Below are positions 13,001 to 26,600 of a stretch of DNA of 64,000 nt, piece by piece. Origin of the DNA: Siphonodentalium dalli. Its lineage: Eukaryota; Mollusca; Scaphopoda; Gadilida; Siphonodentaliidae. Position 1 is the first letter of the stretch. Every line of letters begins with the position of its first letter. The notes under the pieces were generated by a model. That model saw only the letters and a program-made list of their open reading frames with translations. It was not told the origin of the DNA and did no database searches. The stretch spans positions 135,603,989 to 135,667,988 of the forward strand of contig CP136068.1 of assembly GCA_032622095.1 (NCBI GenBank), written 5' to 3'. A program made the translations under genes and the position numbers.

Positions 13001-16000
13001 GCAACAAAATAAACATATAAACTTTTTTACATTTACATGTATTGGAAAGGTTTCATCATGAAGTTATGCACCAACATATTGAGAATACATTATGTTTTAT
13101 GTGTATTTATTTATGAAAATATATTTTAATATATTTTAAATTATCTTACATGCATTCAAACTAACGCATAATATTTATGAAAATATCACCAGAAACAATT
13201 ATAAATTATTTGCATGTTCTGTTAGATTCAATAACCAACACAATGAATTGTCCTTGTTTGTCAACTTTTTGTATTTTTCTGTTTGGACCCAATAAAATAG
13301 GCTGTGCCTGAGTTTTGGGTCCAATTCATTCATGAGTTAATGAATAAATGTATTTAAAAAAAAAACACAATGAAGATAACACTAAGATTTATATGATGAT
13401 CATCCGTTGTTAATCCTGATGAGGATTAAATGAGGCTTAACTCCATGAGTGCAGTAAATGACAAACCAGCTAATTAGGTCTACCGATGTACATCACACCG
13501 GCTTTGTTCAGTTAATTAGCCCTATTGTACCAGTGTCTGCAGCAGTCCTAATTAAATTTAATCCTAATTGAAGTTGGCTAGCCTATTTATTCATATTAGA
13601 AAATTTTACAAGTTTATTGCCATTCATGCTGTATTCAACAATTGTGTGTTGTTATCTGTGTCCACTGCCAGAATGTACATACACACTGTACCACTAACAT
13701 AACACATGACAAAATTGTACTAACTTTCTAATATGTTGTTTGTATCTTTGCACACTCCACAGTATGAGACTATGAGTATCCAATAGCCATCCATATGGAT
13801 ATTTTAGTAAAAGTAATCAAAATGTAATCATGATTACAGGTACATTTGAAAGTAATCGATTACGATTACTTGTAATCAAGAAATGTCATGATTACTGATT
13901 ACAGACGATTACTCCAAATTTTGTAATCGATTACTTTGATTATGATTACCCCAACTCTGGATGACACACCAAATTTCACGCAGATTGGGCAAAGCAAACC
14001 TGAGATCTAACATGGTCCCCAAATGCAGTATTTGCATTCAACTATAGACACTATTTCTTATGACGTTTGTCAAAATGACGTCATGTGACGTCGCACGCAA
14101 AGCCATACTTGTAGACGAAACTTCCATGTGCTCTACCAAAGCGTTGTTGGAAATAGGCGCTAAATTAATTTGTCAGTTCAGGTTCAGTGTGAATATAAGT
14201 AACGAATGTTGATTTTATCGTTGAAGTGCATGTAGTGGGGTCAAGAATCGAGACTCGAATGCTCTACCATCGTTGGGAATGGGTGCTAATAATGGTATTT
14301 CAATTTGCCAGTTCGGTGTGAACATAAGTAAAGAATGCTGTCTTTGATATGAAAATTGTGCATTGAGTGTGGAATCGAAGGAGTACCGGTATACCTGGAA
14401 GATGGCGAATGGACATTGTCTGACCTCCCGCCAGTGGGTACCGTTAAGTAGATTCACCGGAACTCAGTTAGAAAAACCATTCCCGGGCCGGGACTAATAA
14501 TACAGTGTAAACAATACTGCCGACGCTAATTAATGCTCTTTTAATCTTTCAGTTGAGTGCAAATCTTATAAGAATGATTAATGGGCCGCAGGCCCCTCCC
14601 CCACCAGATAAAGTCTCCCGAATGGAGCCTGTTTCAGTTAGTATATATAGTAATAAAGTCAAATATCTTGATTGTTGCTTTCCATATGTGCATGCATATA
14701 GGTGGGTTGGGGGAGAGGTGGGGGGGGGCAGAAAATACAGTTTTATTGAAATAAAATGTTCCTACAAATGGGCCACAGTGCAGGGGGTCCATTTAAGATC
14801 AAAATGTGCCGCAAGCTCCCTTCATCGCTGAATAAAGGCTCCCGAATTGAGTATGTTTCAGTTAGTATGTTGTAATATTTAAAGTAATATGCTGATTTTG
14901 TTTCGTTCAATATGTCCATGTGCATATGTGGGCTGGGTGTGTAAAAATACTGTTTTTAGTGAAATAAAGTGTTCCCTCGCGCATCCAGGGACAAGAAAAG
15001 ATAATCTTAACTATTCCATAATATAGAAATTAGAATTTGTTCATGGCCGCGGACACTAGAAAGTAACAAAGAACATGTATATACCCATCATTTTGTGACG
15101 GGCAGCCCCCTAGTTACCTAATAAATATGAATTTGGCTCCTATAGTGGGATGCGTCATTAATTAATATATTGGTGTATACATGTACTTACACATATCATA
15201 TGGCTCAAGTCCTTCTACGATGACTTCTTCGATACAATCACAACACATCAACGAAGCATTAGATGGCACCTCACTGGAGAAAAGCAAATGATTAATTTAG
15301 ATTGTCTGATTGTGATTGTAATTGAGTCCAATTCCATATCACAACCCACCCCAAATGTTGAAAATATATATTCCTCACTTCTAGTACAAAAGTACACAAG
15401 ATGCCAATTTTCAAACATTTGCCCATACACTACTATTAACGAGAACCTGATCACAATGAGCAATTTTCCCTGTTGAAATATTAAGTTTGAAATGCAGTTA
15501 TTTTTGGGTAAAATATTTAATTACTCCAGACCGGACTTACGTGTTAATTTAATTTGCATCTCATGTGTATTCCAGGCTTTAACCTAGTCAGCGATCCGCT
15601 TTAGTCATTCCCAACTTTTCCCAACCACAGTTTCTATCACCTTCGAATTGTTCAATCTGATTGGCTGTCCTAAATAACAGCCAATCGAATCCTTTCTCGT
15701 CAGTGGTTGCCAATTTAAACGAAATTTGAATCATTAATTTACAGCACTTTGACATGTACCCTCATGTGGTTCCACCCATGCAGTACGTTGCACTGTTCAG
15801 TCATACATGTACCTTAATTACGGCCTCGTTTCTATTATAAGCAAGACTCAAAATAAGTGGCTGGTCACGGTCATTGTTCGATGAAAAATAGCTTATGTCC
15901 AGTGAACCTCTGTGACAGTTTGTCCATTGCAAAATTTTAAACAATCTTTATCTGTTTGGGTTCGTCCAAGGAGCCACTACTGGGCAAATAGGACATTTAA

Positions 16001-19000
16001 AGTAAAAATAAGTCCTTTTTTAATTTCAGGTCAATTAAGAGTGAATATAATTATGTCGTTTGTGAATTTCATGTGTATTTATTAATCGAGGTAAAGTTTT
16101 TGAACTTTTGGAACCAAAATAACATGGGTTTTTCCAGGTGGCGATAGAACGCTCACTAAATGTGGGAATCATTGACGAATAACAAGTCTATTGGAAATTT
16201 AAATACTGTCTGAAATTTTGACATGCAGCATTTTGAAATGACCAACACCAACGTTGATGCCTGTCATTTTGACTGGTGACAGGCAGTGAATATAAGCTTT
16301 CAAATGGCAATGTTATTTGGTAATCCCAGGTGCCTAATAATAGTGTCAGCACAATTATTAATTTTGGAGAAAATTCCCAACGTTCACTATTATTTGGCAT
16401 TGAGACATAGAGTGAAATTGCCATCACTATTATTTATTTCAGTCTAAATCCCCACCCATCACTATTTTTAGGCTATCATGATTATTAGGCACCTGAGAGT
16501 AGGCCAGTCCTATTATTCTATTGAGAGGTCATGTGTTACCATCTTCTGTCACACGTGATGGTTCACCAATGATTGCTGATTGGTGACCGCTTTCAATTGA
16601 GCCACTTGACCTAGAACTCAAAGGCCATGCAAGTTTTATCCCGAAAATCCATACTTCATACTCACTGTATTCCCCTAAGTGGACCTCGTCGGATGTAAAC
16701 CTGACTAATCCATACTTCATACTCACTGTATTCCCCTGAGTGGACCTCGTTGGATCTAAACCTGACCAATCCATACTTCATACTCACTGTATTCCCCTGA
16801 GTGGGCCTCGTTGGATCTAAACCTGACCAATCCATACTTCGTACTCACTGTATTCCCCTGAGTGGGCCTCGTTGGATCTAAACCTGACCGATCCATACTT
16901 CGTACTCACTGTATTCCCCTGAGTGGGCCTCGTTGGATCTAAACCTGACCGATCCATACTTCGTACTCACTGTATTCCCCTGAGTGGGCCTCGTCGGATC
17001 TAATCCTGACCGATCCATACTTCATACTTATTGTATTCCCCTGAGTGGGCCTCGTCGGATCTAATCCATACTTCATACTCACTGTATTCCCCTGAGTGGA
17101 CCTCGTTGGATCTAAACCTGACCGATCCATACTTCGTACTAACTGTGTTCCCCTGAGTGGACCTCGTTGGATCTAAACCTGACCAATCCACACTTCGTAC
17201 TCACTGTATTCCCCTGAGTGGGCCTCGTCGGATCTAATCCATACTTTATAGTCACTGTTTTCCCCTGAGTGGGCCTAGTCGGATCTAATCCATACTTCAT
17301 ACTCACTGAGTGGACCTCGTCAGCAGGGCTCGATTTAACTGGATTTGTATCGTAATTTGCAATGCAATTTCCAATTTCTGCTAACCAATTGACAATGAAA
17401 AAGCATGTATTGGTAGGGAATGCTATACAAAATCTACCCAATGCTGCAAAATGCTATACAAATTAATAAAAATAAATCAACCCCTGCTCGTCAGATCAAA
17501 ACCTGACTAATCCATACTTCGTACTCACTGTATTCCCCTGAGTGGACCTCGTCGATTCTAAATCTGACTACTAACTTCATACTCACTGTATTCCCCTGAG
17601 AGGGCATGTAGTGAACACCCTGATGAGGTATTCCTGTTCTACACCTGGATCGAGGGTAGACGGACTGATGATGTACCGCCCAGGCTCGATTTTATGTCGA
17701 TATGATATCTGCACCTCCGGTGAATAAACATTTGTTTTATTCCCTTGTAATTCCAAACACTTCTTGTCATCTCCCTCTGTCTCTGCTAAAACCTGTTGCA
17801 TTAAAATGTAAATGTCAGGTCAAGAAAAGTCAATTTTCTAAGTTGAAAAAGGCCCATAGCTCAGGGTAAACTAATCGTAATGAACTTGATTTGAACTTAA
17901 TAGGTAATTTTCTGTCATAAATTCATACATAAAATTTCATTCATCAAAAGTAAAGTGGTCGTTTGTTGAACTTATTGTCTGAACATTTCTTGAAGGCAGA
18001 CTGTACCTAAATCCAGCCATCTCCTACTCTATCCAACAGAAAATATGCAACAAATGAATGAATTAGAGTTGGGGATAAGTGAAAAATACACCTATTTACT
18101 CTATGAGCGATGTGAAACAACATGGTAATCATAATGAAAATAAGTAAATAGCTTAAAGGCCCACTTAATTTTCGAACCCCCCTTTTTGGACACCCACCCT
18201 GTGAGTTGCAGAAAAAATTGTTTGTTGGTCCCATGGACCACCCACCCACCCCGACATATACATGCCCGGAAATCCCCCCCCCCTGTTATTCTAAGGTGTT
18301 TTAAGCCAAACTCATTGCAAAAACAGTTAAAACATTTTTTTTGAGCTGCGGAAAAAATTGTTTGTTGGTCCCATCGACCACCCACCCCGGCATATGTGCC
18401 AGGAAAAAAATCCCCCCCCCCCTAGAACCCCCAGATGATTTTATATAAAATATATGCCATATTATATACCATTTGAAAGAGTAAGTGAACATGTTGTTTT
18501 TGTTGAGATAACGACTTGTGTTCTGTCCTTATGTTTCATTATTTTCAATGGAAGGGGAATAACTATATATCTTAAGATATTGAGTTATTCCCCTTCCATT
18601 GAAAATGCATTTTTAGTTTGAATTCTGTTGCATACTGGGAGCCATAACGGGGGAAATCTTTCTATGTTTTCAGCTCTTTCTATGTTTTCAGCTTTTCTAT
18701 TTCTCTATGGGCATCTTCTGAGACACAGACGTTTCAAACGGTTATGAATAATAGTATTTTAATCATATTTTATGACATAGATTGTTATTAAAACCGTATC
18801 AAGGCATATCAAGGCACTATAATAAAAAATAATCGGTGACTCAAAAATTAAATGGGCCCTTAACTTTAAGACCTTTACTCATTTTCAGTATAAAATTATC
18901 ATGTTGTTATACGTGGTACTTGGTGTATTTACTCTCATTCTTGAGTATAGTAGGAGATTGCCCCAGAAATGTCTGGATTTAGGTACAGTCTCCCTTTAGC

Positions 19001-20606
19001 TCCACCATGACTGCATGGAGCTTTCTGAAATTTTGCGAATACCCTGTGCCAATGCATTTTCTTATATATGCGAGTCTCCCATAGGGAGCCTCGCATATAT
19101 AAGAGAACGCATTGGCCTAACAATATGTACCTTGACTGTGTAAGTCAGGGCATTCTCCCATAGGGAGCCTTGCATATATAAGAGAATGCAATGGCACAGA
19201 ATCTTTAATGCTGCACCAGCGCAGCTCCCATCATGAACCCCATCATGAAAGGGTTATGGGAACTACAGTAATGCTCTAAGTAATCGACCCCTTAACCACA
19301 GCAGAATTATAGGTAACTTTTCAGGATTTAGTCGGAAATATGGCTTGTTGCCATTCATCGGAAAGCTCTCGGGGAGAGCTTTCTGATGAATGGCAACAAG
19401 CCATATTTCCGACTTAATCCTGAAAAGTTACCCATAATTCTGCTGTGGTTAAGGGGTCGATTACTTAGAGCATTACTGTACTTGTCAATTGAGAATTGGT
19501 AAAGAAAGGGTTAAACATTATGAGATAGACTCAAGCCTGAGTTTAGTGTGCCTGTCATTTGCAGAATGAGGTCCCTCAGAGGGTGAATTTAGTGATGCTA
19601 TCCCGCATAGCGGGCTAGCATCACCAAATTCACCCTCTGGGGACCTCATTCTGCATGGCCTTATCTGTTATGGGCAACATAGACTCAGATTTGAAGTTCC
19701 CAAATGGTGAATATTGTGATTACGCCCATTGGGAACCTCGATTATGCAATGTGTCGTCTGCTAATTTGGGGATAAAGAGAAACTATAAACTAAAAAAGAA
19801 ATAGAATCTATGTGAAGAAGTTTATGTAGAAATTTGATAATAAAGAAACTTTCCAGAGAAGATGAGGCCTAACCAGAGGGTGAATTTAGTGATGCTAGCC
19901 CCTATCTGCAAATGACAGGCACACTAAACTCAGACTTGGTTAGACTCATGTTTCCAGATAACTACATCATGTATATACCTTATATAGATCACATCGTAGC
20001 ACTGTCTTCTGTACCTTCCTGTGTTCTAAGTGTTGTATAATCTGTATAACCAATGGCACCTTCCCATCTTCGTCCACACCTAAAAAGTATGAATGGTTCG
20101 GTAAACCTCTTATACTCTCCTGGTACCATGCCATAGTGCTGGCCATTTGCAGAATGAGGTCCCCCAGAGGGTGAATTTAGTGATGCTACCGCGTGATGTG
20201 TCTGATCTTATAGATGCTATATCCAATTCAAAATTGTACGGATAGATGTAATCTTCAACTATCAGCCATTGTGAAATGCTGACATTCTGTATATTCTTGC
20301 AAAGCAGTTACAACTTAGCCAAAAAACTTAGCCAAACTTGGTAAGCAATAAATAATCCTTTGTAGCTATTTGCTCGGTCTGTGTTAACATACACTCAGAT
20401 TCATACTGATACTGATTCTAACATATTCCCACCACCTTTCTGTTTGTCGTATTCTCCCAAATTATTCACATTGCGTTACATTAGGTGAAACTCAGGCAGG
20501 GGCCCAGAAATAAGGGGTGGGCATAAATTCATTGAAATTTATCTGAAATACAAACCCAAACCATATAGATAATATAATTATATATATCTATATCTATATT
20601 TGCGAA

Positions 20607-20645
<39 letters not shown>

Positions 20646-23600
20646 GTTCTATAGAAATTCACAGGGGACCATCTAGATGATGCCAAATGGGTCTACTAGG
20701 AGTAGCTTTTTACGAGAAAGATAATGGTCGAAGTTAGAATTTTCTAAAGTGACGCCGTTGTTGTCAGGGGTAGAAAAGGGGGAGGGGCAGAAAAAAAATT
20801 GTCGCCGATTGCCACCAAACTTATATGTAATCATCCCCATAATATGAGGAATCTAATGGCGTGGTTTAAATGTGGCAAAAGTCGTGCTGTTCGCGTCAGG
20901 GGTGCCTGGAAAGGGGGGGGGGGCAGATTTTTGTTCTGTCGCTGATTGCCATGAAACTTACATATAATCATCCCCATGATATGAAGAATCCAACGGTGTG
21001 GTTTAAATATGTCAAAAGTGGCGTCGTTTGAGTCAGGGATGAACGGAAGGGGAGAGGGGCACCAAAATTAATAAAACTAATTTTAGCGCCGATTTCCACC
21101 AAATTGATATATATTCTTCTTCATGATACAAGGAATCTAATTGTGCTATTTACCAACGCCAAATTGTTGTTTTTGGAAGGGTGGGCACTAAATTTGATAA
21201 TAAGTCGCCGATTGCCACCACACTTATACAAAATCATCCCCATGGTATGAGGAGTCTACCAAACTTATATATAAACATCCCCATAATATGAGGAATCTAA
21301 TGGCGTGGTTTAAATATGGCAAAAGTTGCGCCGTTCGCGTCAGGGGTGCCCGGAAGGGAGGGGGGGGGGGGCAGATTTTTTTTCTGTCGCCGATTGCCAC
21401 GAAACTTACATATAATCATCCCCATGATATGAAGAATCCAACGTTGTGGTTTAAATATGTCAAAAGTGGCGTCGTTTGAGTCAGGGATGAACGGAAGGGG
21501 AGAGGGGCACCAAAATTAATAAAACTAATTTTAGCGCCGATTTCCACCAAATTGATATATATTCTTCTTCGTGATACAAGGAATCTAATTGTGCGATTTA
21601 ACAACGCCAAATTGTTGTTTTTGGATTGAGAGATTGGGAGGGGGTGGGCACTAAATTTGATAATAAGTCGCCGATTGCCACCACACTTATACAAAATCAT
21701 CCCCATGGTATGAGGAGTCTAATGTAGTGGCTTTTATCTGTCAAATGTGGCCTCATTCGAGTCAGGGTTGCATTGAAAGGGACAGGGGCACAAAAATTGA
21801 TGCACAATTATTTTAGCGCCAATTTCCACCAAATTGATACACGTTCTTATCCATGATACGAGGAATCTAATCGTGATTTAAAGACGCCATAGTGGTGCTG
21901 TTTGGGTGAGAGATGGAGAGGGGAGGGATTGGCACCAAATTTGATAACAAAATTATTTAGTCGCCGATTATCACCAAATTTATAAACAATCATCTCCATG
22001 ATATCAGGAGTGTAATCGTGTGGTTTAAGGATGTCAAAAGTGGGGCCATTCGAATCAGTGGTGTATAGAGATGAGAGGGACACAACAAATTATATCTATA
22101 TGTTTAGTGCCGATTTCCACCAGATTGATACATATTCTTCTCTGTGATACGAGGAATCTTATCGTGTGGTTTAGATACACCAAATTGGTACCCTATGGGT
22201 GAAAGATATGGGGACCTCAAATTTGATACGAATTTGGATACTCGCCAATTTTCACCAATTTCATATATATGCATCTCTAATCTCTAATGAGTCTTAGTGT
22301 GTGCAGCTTGAGTCCGAAATAGGGGCGGGGGGGGGGGGGGGGGGGTCACAAAAACTGATACAAAAATCATGCTGTCTGTCTGTCTTTTTGTCTGTCTGTG
22401 TGCGTTCTATATATAACTTCACGCGGTACAATCGAGATGGCACCAAGGCGTTCTAAGAGGGGTAACTTTTTACAAGGAAGATAATGGTGCAGGTTAATAT
22501 TTTCTAAAATGACGCTATTGGTGGGAGGGGAAATTAAAACAATATGGTGAAATAGTTTTGTCGCTGATTTCCACCAAACGAATACATAATCACCTTCGCA
22601 ATATGGCGTTGTTCGAGTCAGCGTTGCATCAACAATTGATTTAATAAACCAAATTCCACCAAATTCATACACGTTTTTCTCTAATGATATACCATGAATT
22701 AAATCACATTTGGTGTCGTTTGCGTCACGGGTGGCGAGCAGATATGCACTATCATTGATAAGATTGCTATTCGCCGATATCCACATATAATTTATATACA
22801 GTCACCAGGCCATCTCCATATCATTTTAAGTAGTTGGGTGTTCACATTTCACAATCCCGACATATGGTGACCCACATAAGTCACTTGAACAATTATATCT
22901 TCTTAACAGTCATATTTATATGGGAATGACAATCAAGGCATTCACACAATGATCTAGCAAAAAGAGATAACTAGAAGAAGCATTAAACGTATATTTATCA
23001 TTCTATTGAAGAGATACATATATTCGTGCAAACTGAGAGACCTCGAACCGTCAGAGGATTGCATATATATAATAAAAAAAATTAGTCTGTTCCATTCAAT
23101 ACAGTTTCCACAAAAAGTTACAATTTGTCAAGAGATATGGAAGGCCTGTTCAAGAATAGTGGTCACAGTGTGCAGTCAAATATAGTTTCTTCTGATATAC
23201 AAGAAAATGCAGTTAGTAGCACAAGACTTTTCAGGATCCTACCAATACTGACATCTGACAAGGGTTTTAGAACAGACTCATCGACTGACATAAACAACTC
23301 AAACAGTCGCTCTGTGCCTGGCACATGTAGCTGATATATCTGCGCAGCAACATTTCGTTTAAACTAAGAATATTTAGCCAATATATAGCACCATGAACAG
23401 AGGAGCACCTGGAAATTTCTTTGAAACATCTGTATCTTCATGGAGATATGATAGCCAGGTGTCCTCGAGTCTTAGTCCAACCCACTAGATTGATTGATAC
23501 ATCTCAATATGTAAAACCCAATTATCATCTTTTATCGAACTAATGTGTTTATGATGTTCATGTGTCATATCATAACGTCTAATGTATACGCAGTTGTAAA

Positions 23601-26600
23601 TAAATAAATACTTCATTATTGGTGGAACGGATTAATCGCGATAAACAGAATGACAATTGACAAGGTGAGCCACTACATATATTCCATGACTGTAATAATC
23701 ATGTTTTGTTCTGCTATTTGAATATACAATTTATGAGAAAACGTATAACACTTTAAGCAAGAGCATTCTCTATTCCCAACAAATATCCACACCATACATT
23801 AACCTGGGCAACGCCGGGTAACCCTGCTAGTATATATATATATATATATATATGTACATTATGTTCATGTACATATGTACGTCTGTATTGACATGCACCA
23901 CGGATACCGACCAAACATTTGGTAAAACATTTTGTCGCCATCAAATTGTTTCCATCAAATTGGTGACGTTCGATTCAGGGATGTGGGAAGGGAGAGGTAC
24001 TCACACTGATAAAAGTACTTATAATTGATTTGCGCATGACAATGCTCCGGTTGTAGTCTGAATATGTCATACCGTTACTTGCTGACTTTAATTTGTGAAC
24101 GTATTGTCTGTATGTGTATATAGCCTTAACGATAGGAGTTAGAGGCAACTTGAGCCTAGCCGCCACATATTCATGATCACCTATATAGACTGGCAAGTGT
24201 CGCTTTTTACCTATCCAGCAGAAAGAGAACTTTTAATGTTTAATTGAAAAACGTTGAATGAATTACTCGACACGACAAACACAAAGAGAGCTTACTATCC
24301 AAGACACACCTGTTGTGTTTTGATGTTGTAGATCGCTCTTATGAAGCTGGTGGCCTTTTGTTGTCAGTCGATTATCGTGAAAGATCAGATTTGGAGAGGT
24401 GTCCAAAATTAGCCTTTAGTTTATCAAACAACGTTCTATTGAAATTAAATTTCTATGGGAAAGACCACAATGCCCATCGAAGCTTCCTAGGTCTACCTTG
24501 ATAATGACTTTGCTTGGAATAAACTAGAACAATAAACCGTGAAATTTGCGAAACACAATGACAATTCAATTTTCGAGAAGGATGTAGCCTTTATGTCTTT
24601 TGCAAAGAATCTGGCTAATCCCTTACCGAAAAAAATCACTAAATTAGTGATACCTTAGTGCTTGCTTAGTGTTTGAGCACTAAGAATCATTAATTTCTTC
24701 ATTTGCTTAATGTTTGAGGGGTCTGAGCACTACGAGTAGCACTAACGCTAGTGACTGAGGATTAAGGAATGTTTTCCTTAGTGATTCTTGGTGTTTCTTA
24801 GTACTCCAACCATCTTATATTTGATGCTGCATGATGTTTTAAACCATATTGACCACTTTTACACACAAATTGGTTCACTCTTCTAACATCCGATCCAAGA
24901 CTAACAACTCACAAACCCAATTTTTTCGAGCATATCCACCTATGTTGGTTCAAGGCCTCTTGCTTCCACATCAATATGTAAAAAATTCAAACTTTCGCTG
25001 TTTTCAATTCCCGAAAATAAATTTTTAATGCAGATGAAAAATTTTGGGTGCTAATATAAAAATTAGCTGTTTTGCCACTGTTTTGACGAAAATGCTACTG
25101 CTGACTGTGGGTGGGGTCAAGATCTCTTGCACTTAACTTTTTCAAAAGTCTAGGACACCTTCTAAGTTTACACAAATTCCTACCCAACTTTGTCTCAATA
25201 TACTTGCCACATGCATGTTGCCAGAAACCACAGGGCACTTTATACTTATAAAATTACCCCTACTGATAATTTCAAACAGGAGTGTTACCTTAATCGCTTC
25301 AATTGGACACCTTTATCTTGGTGCTACTAATAGTTAGTTCTCGTTGGCACTACTGATTTGGAATCCCGCGGTTCAGGAAATAGACAGTCTACGACAAGTA
25401 ATCATACCCACTATTTATATGTGGGTCTGCAGTTAACTTAGACTGTTATTTACTCTATCCATTATATATCTTTACCACCTACAAACTCAGTATGATAAAT
25501 ATCCAGACTCCATCTAATTTCTTTCAACTACTCCAATTATCATTGATGGGCTTCTAAATTGTCATACCTGTCTTTTTTCACCAAACTTTTTATTGCATTT
25601 TCGGAATCTATGGGTTCGATTACATAAGTACGTCAGATAACTTGTCAATATTTCAAGTATAAATACAAGTATTAAGTATAATTGGCATTTTATTTTGGAA
25701 ATTTGTGTTCTCAAATATCGTATTTGGGTTTCCTGCAAATTTTTTTCTGTAATTCTAAAATGTCCTAATTTTTATTTTCGAAACCGTTCCTGGTAGGAAA
25801 ATTCTGAATGGATTGTTTTGAAGAGGAATGGCCGGTGGGCGTATCCTCCTTATCATAAGTGACAATTAGAGACTAAACGAAGCCGCTGAAATTGTCAAAA
25901 CTAAAATCTCAAGACTTCTACTTTTTCCTTCTAAAGCAACACCTTATATCTATTATAACAACTGTGATATAAAATATTATTGTGCAAAGTTATTGGCCGA
26001 TACCAATTCTAGTTCCAGAGATAAATATTTGTTGTATCTGCTGTACAATTTGATTTTACTGCAGTACAATGTTTTAGAATCCCATGCACCAATGTTATGA
26101 AGTAACATACATTAGTTTGATTTTGAACATACAACGTTCGATCAGTTAAGATGCGCAATGTTAATGCATAGTTTATTCAACAACTTCAAGTGTGGCTTGT
26201 GTGAATATTAATTGATTTCAGGAAGCTATTGATTGGTCAAGCAAGCAACCCATCCTTCGACGCGCAAGTAACATCATTGGCGCGATTCTCCTCCCATTTG
26301 AAATAATTTATGCCATGGGAAACTCGAAACCTAGATGTTGATTGTAATGAAACATTGGTCTAGTTTAAATGAGACTGCTATAAACTTACCATCCTCAGGG
26401 AGTGTAAATACGTATTTTGGGTTTGCCAGTCGATTCTCAAACCCAGCTGCAGTCTCTCCTTGCCACATTCCATATACACCAGACACAAAATCTGAGGGAA
26501 TAAATATATTTATCAAACTAGATGGGGTTTTAAAGGTACTCAATCCGATTAAACACCCCTAAATTACTATTTCTTTGGCTTCGGGGGTAAAAAATATTTG

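Noticed and set aside
12715-13945. TAATCGATTAC arrays as an independent satellite
   Set aside because: They lie wholly within the ends of a bounded hAT-like element with its own target duplication.
14215-14831. Frames of 80-92 codons in the first Helitron as Rep or helicase remnants
   Set aside because: No HUH or helicase motifs are visible.
23125-23334. 69-codon frame inside the Helitron as a captured gene fragment
   Set aside because: No recognisable parent protein; cannot be supported without a search.
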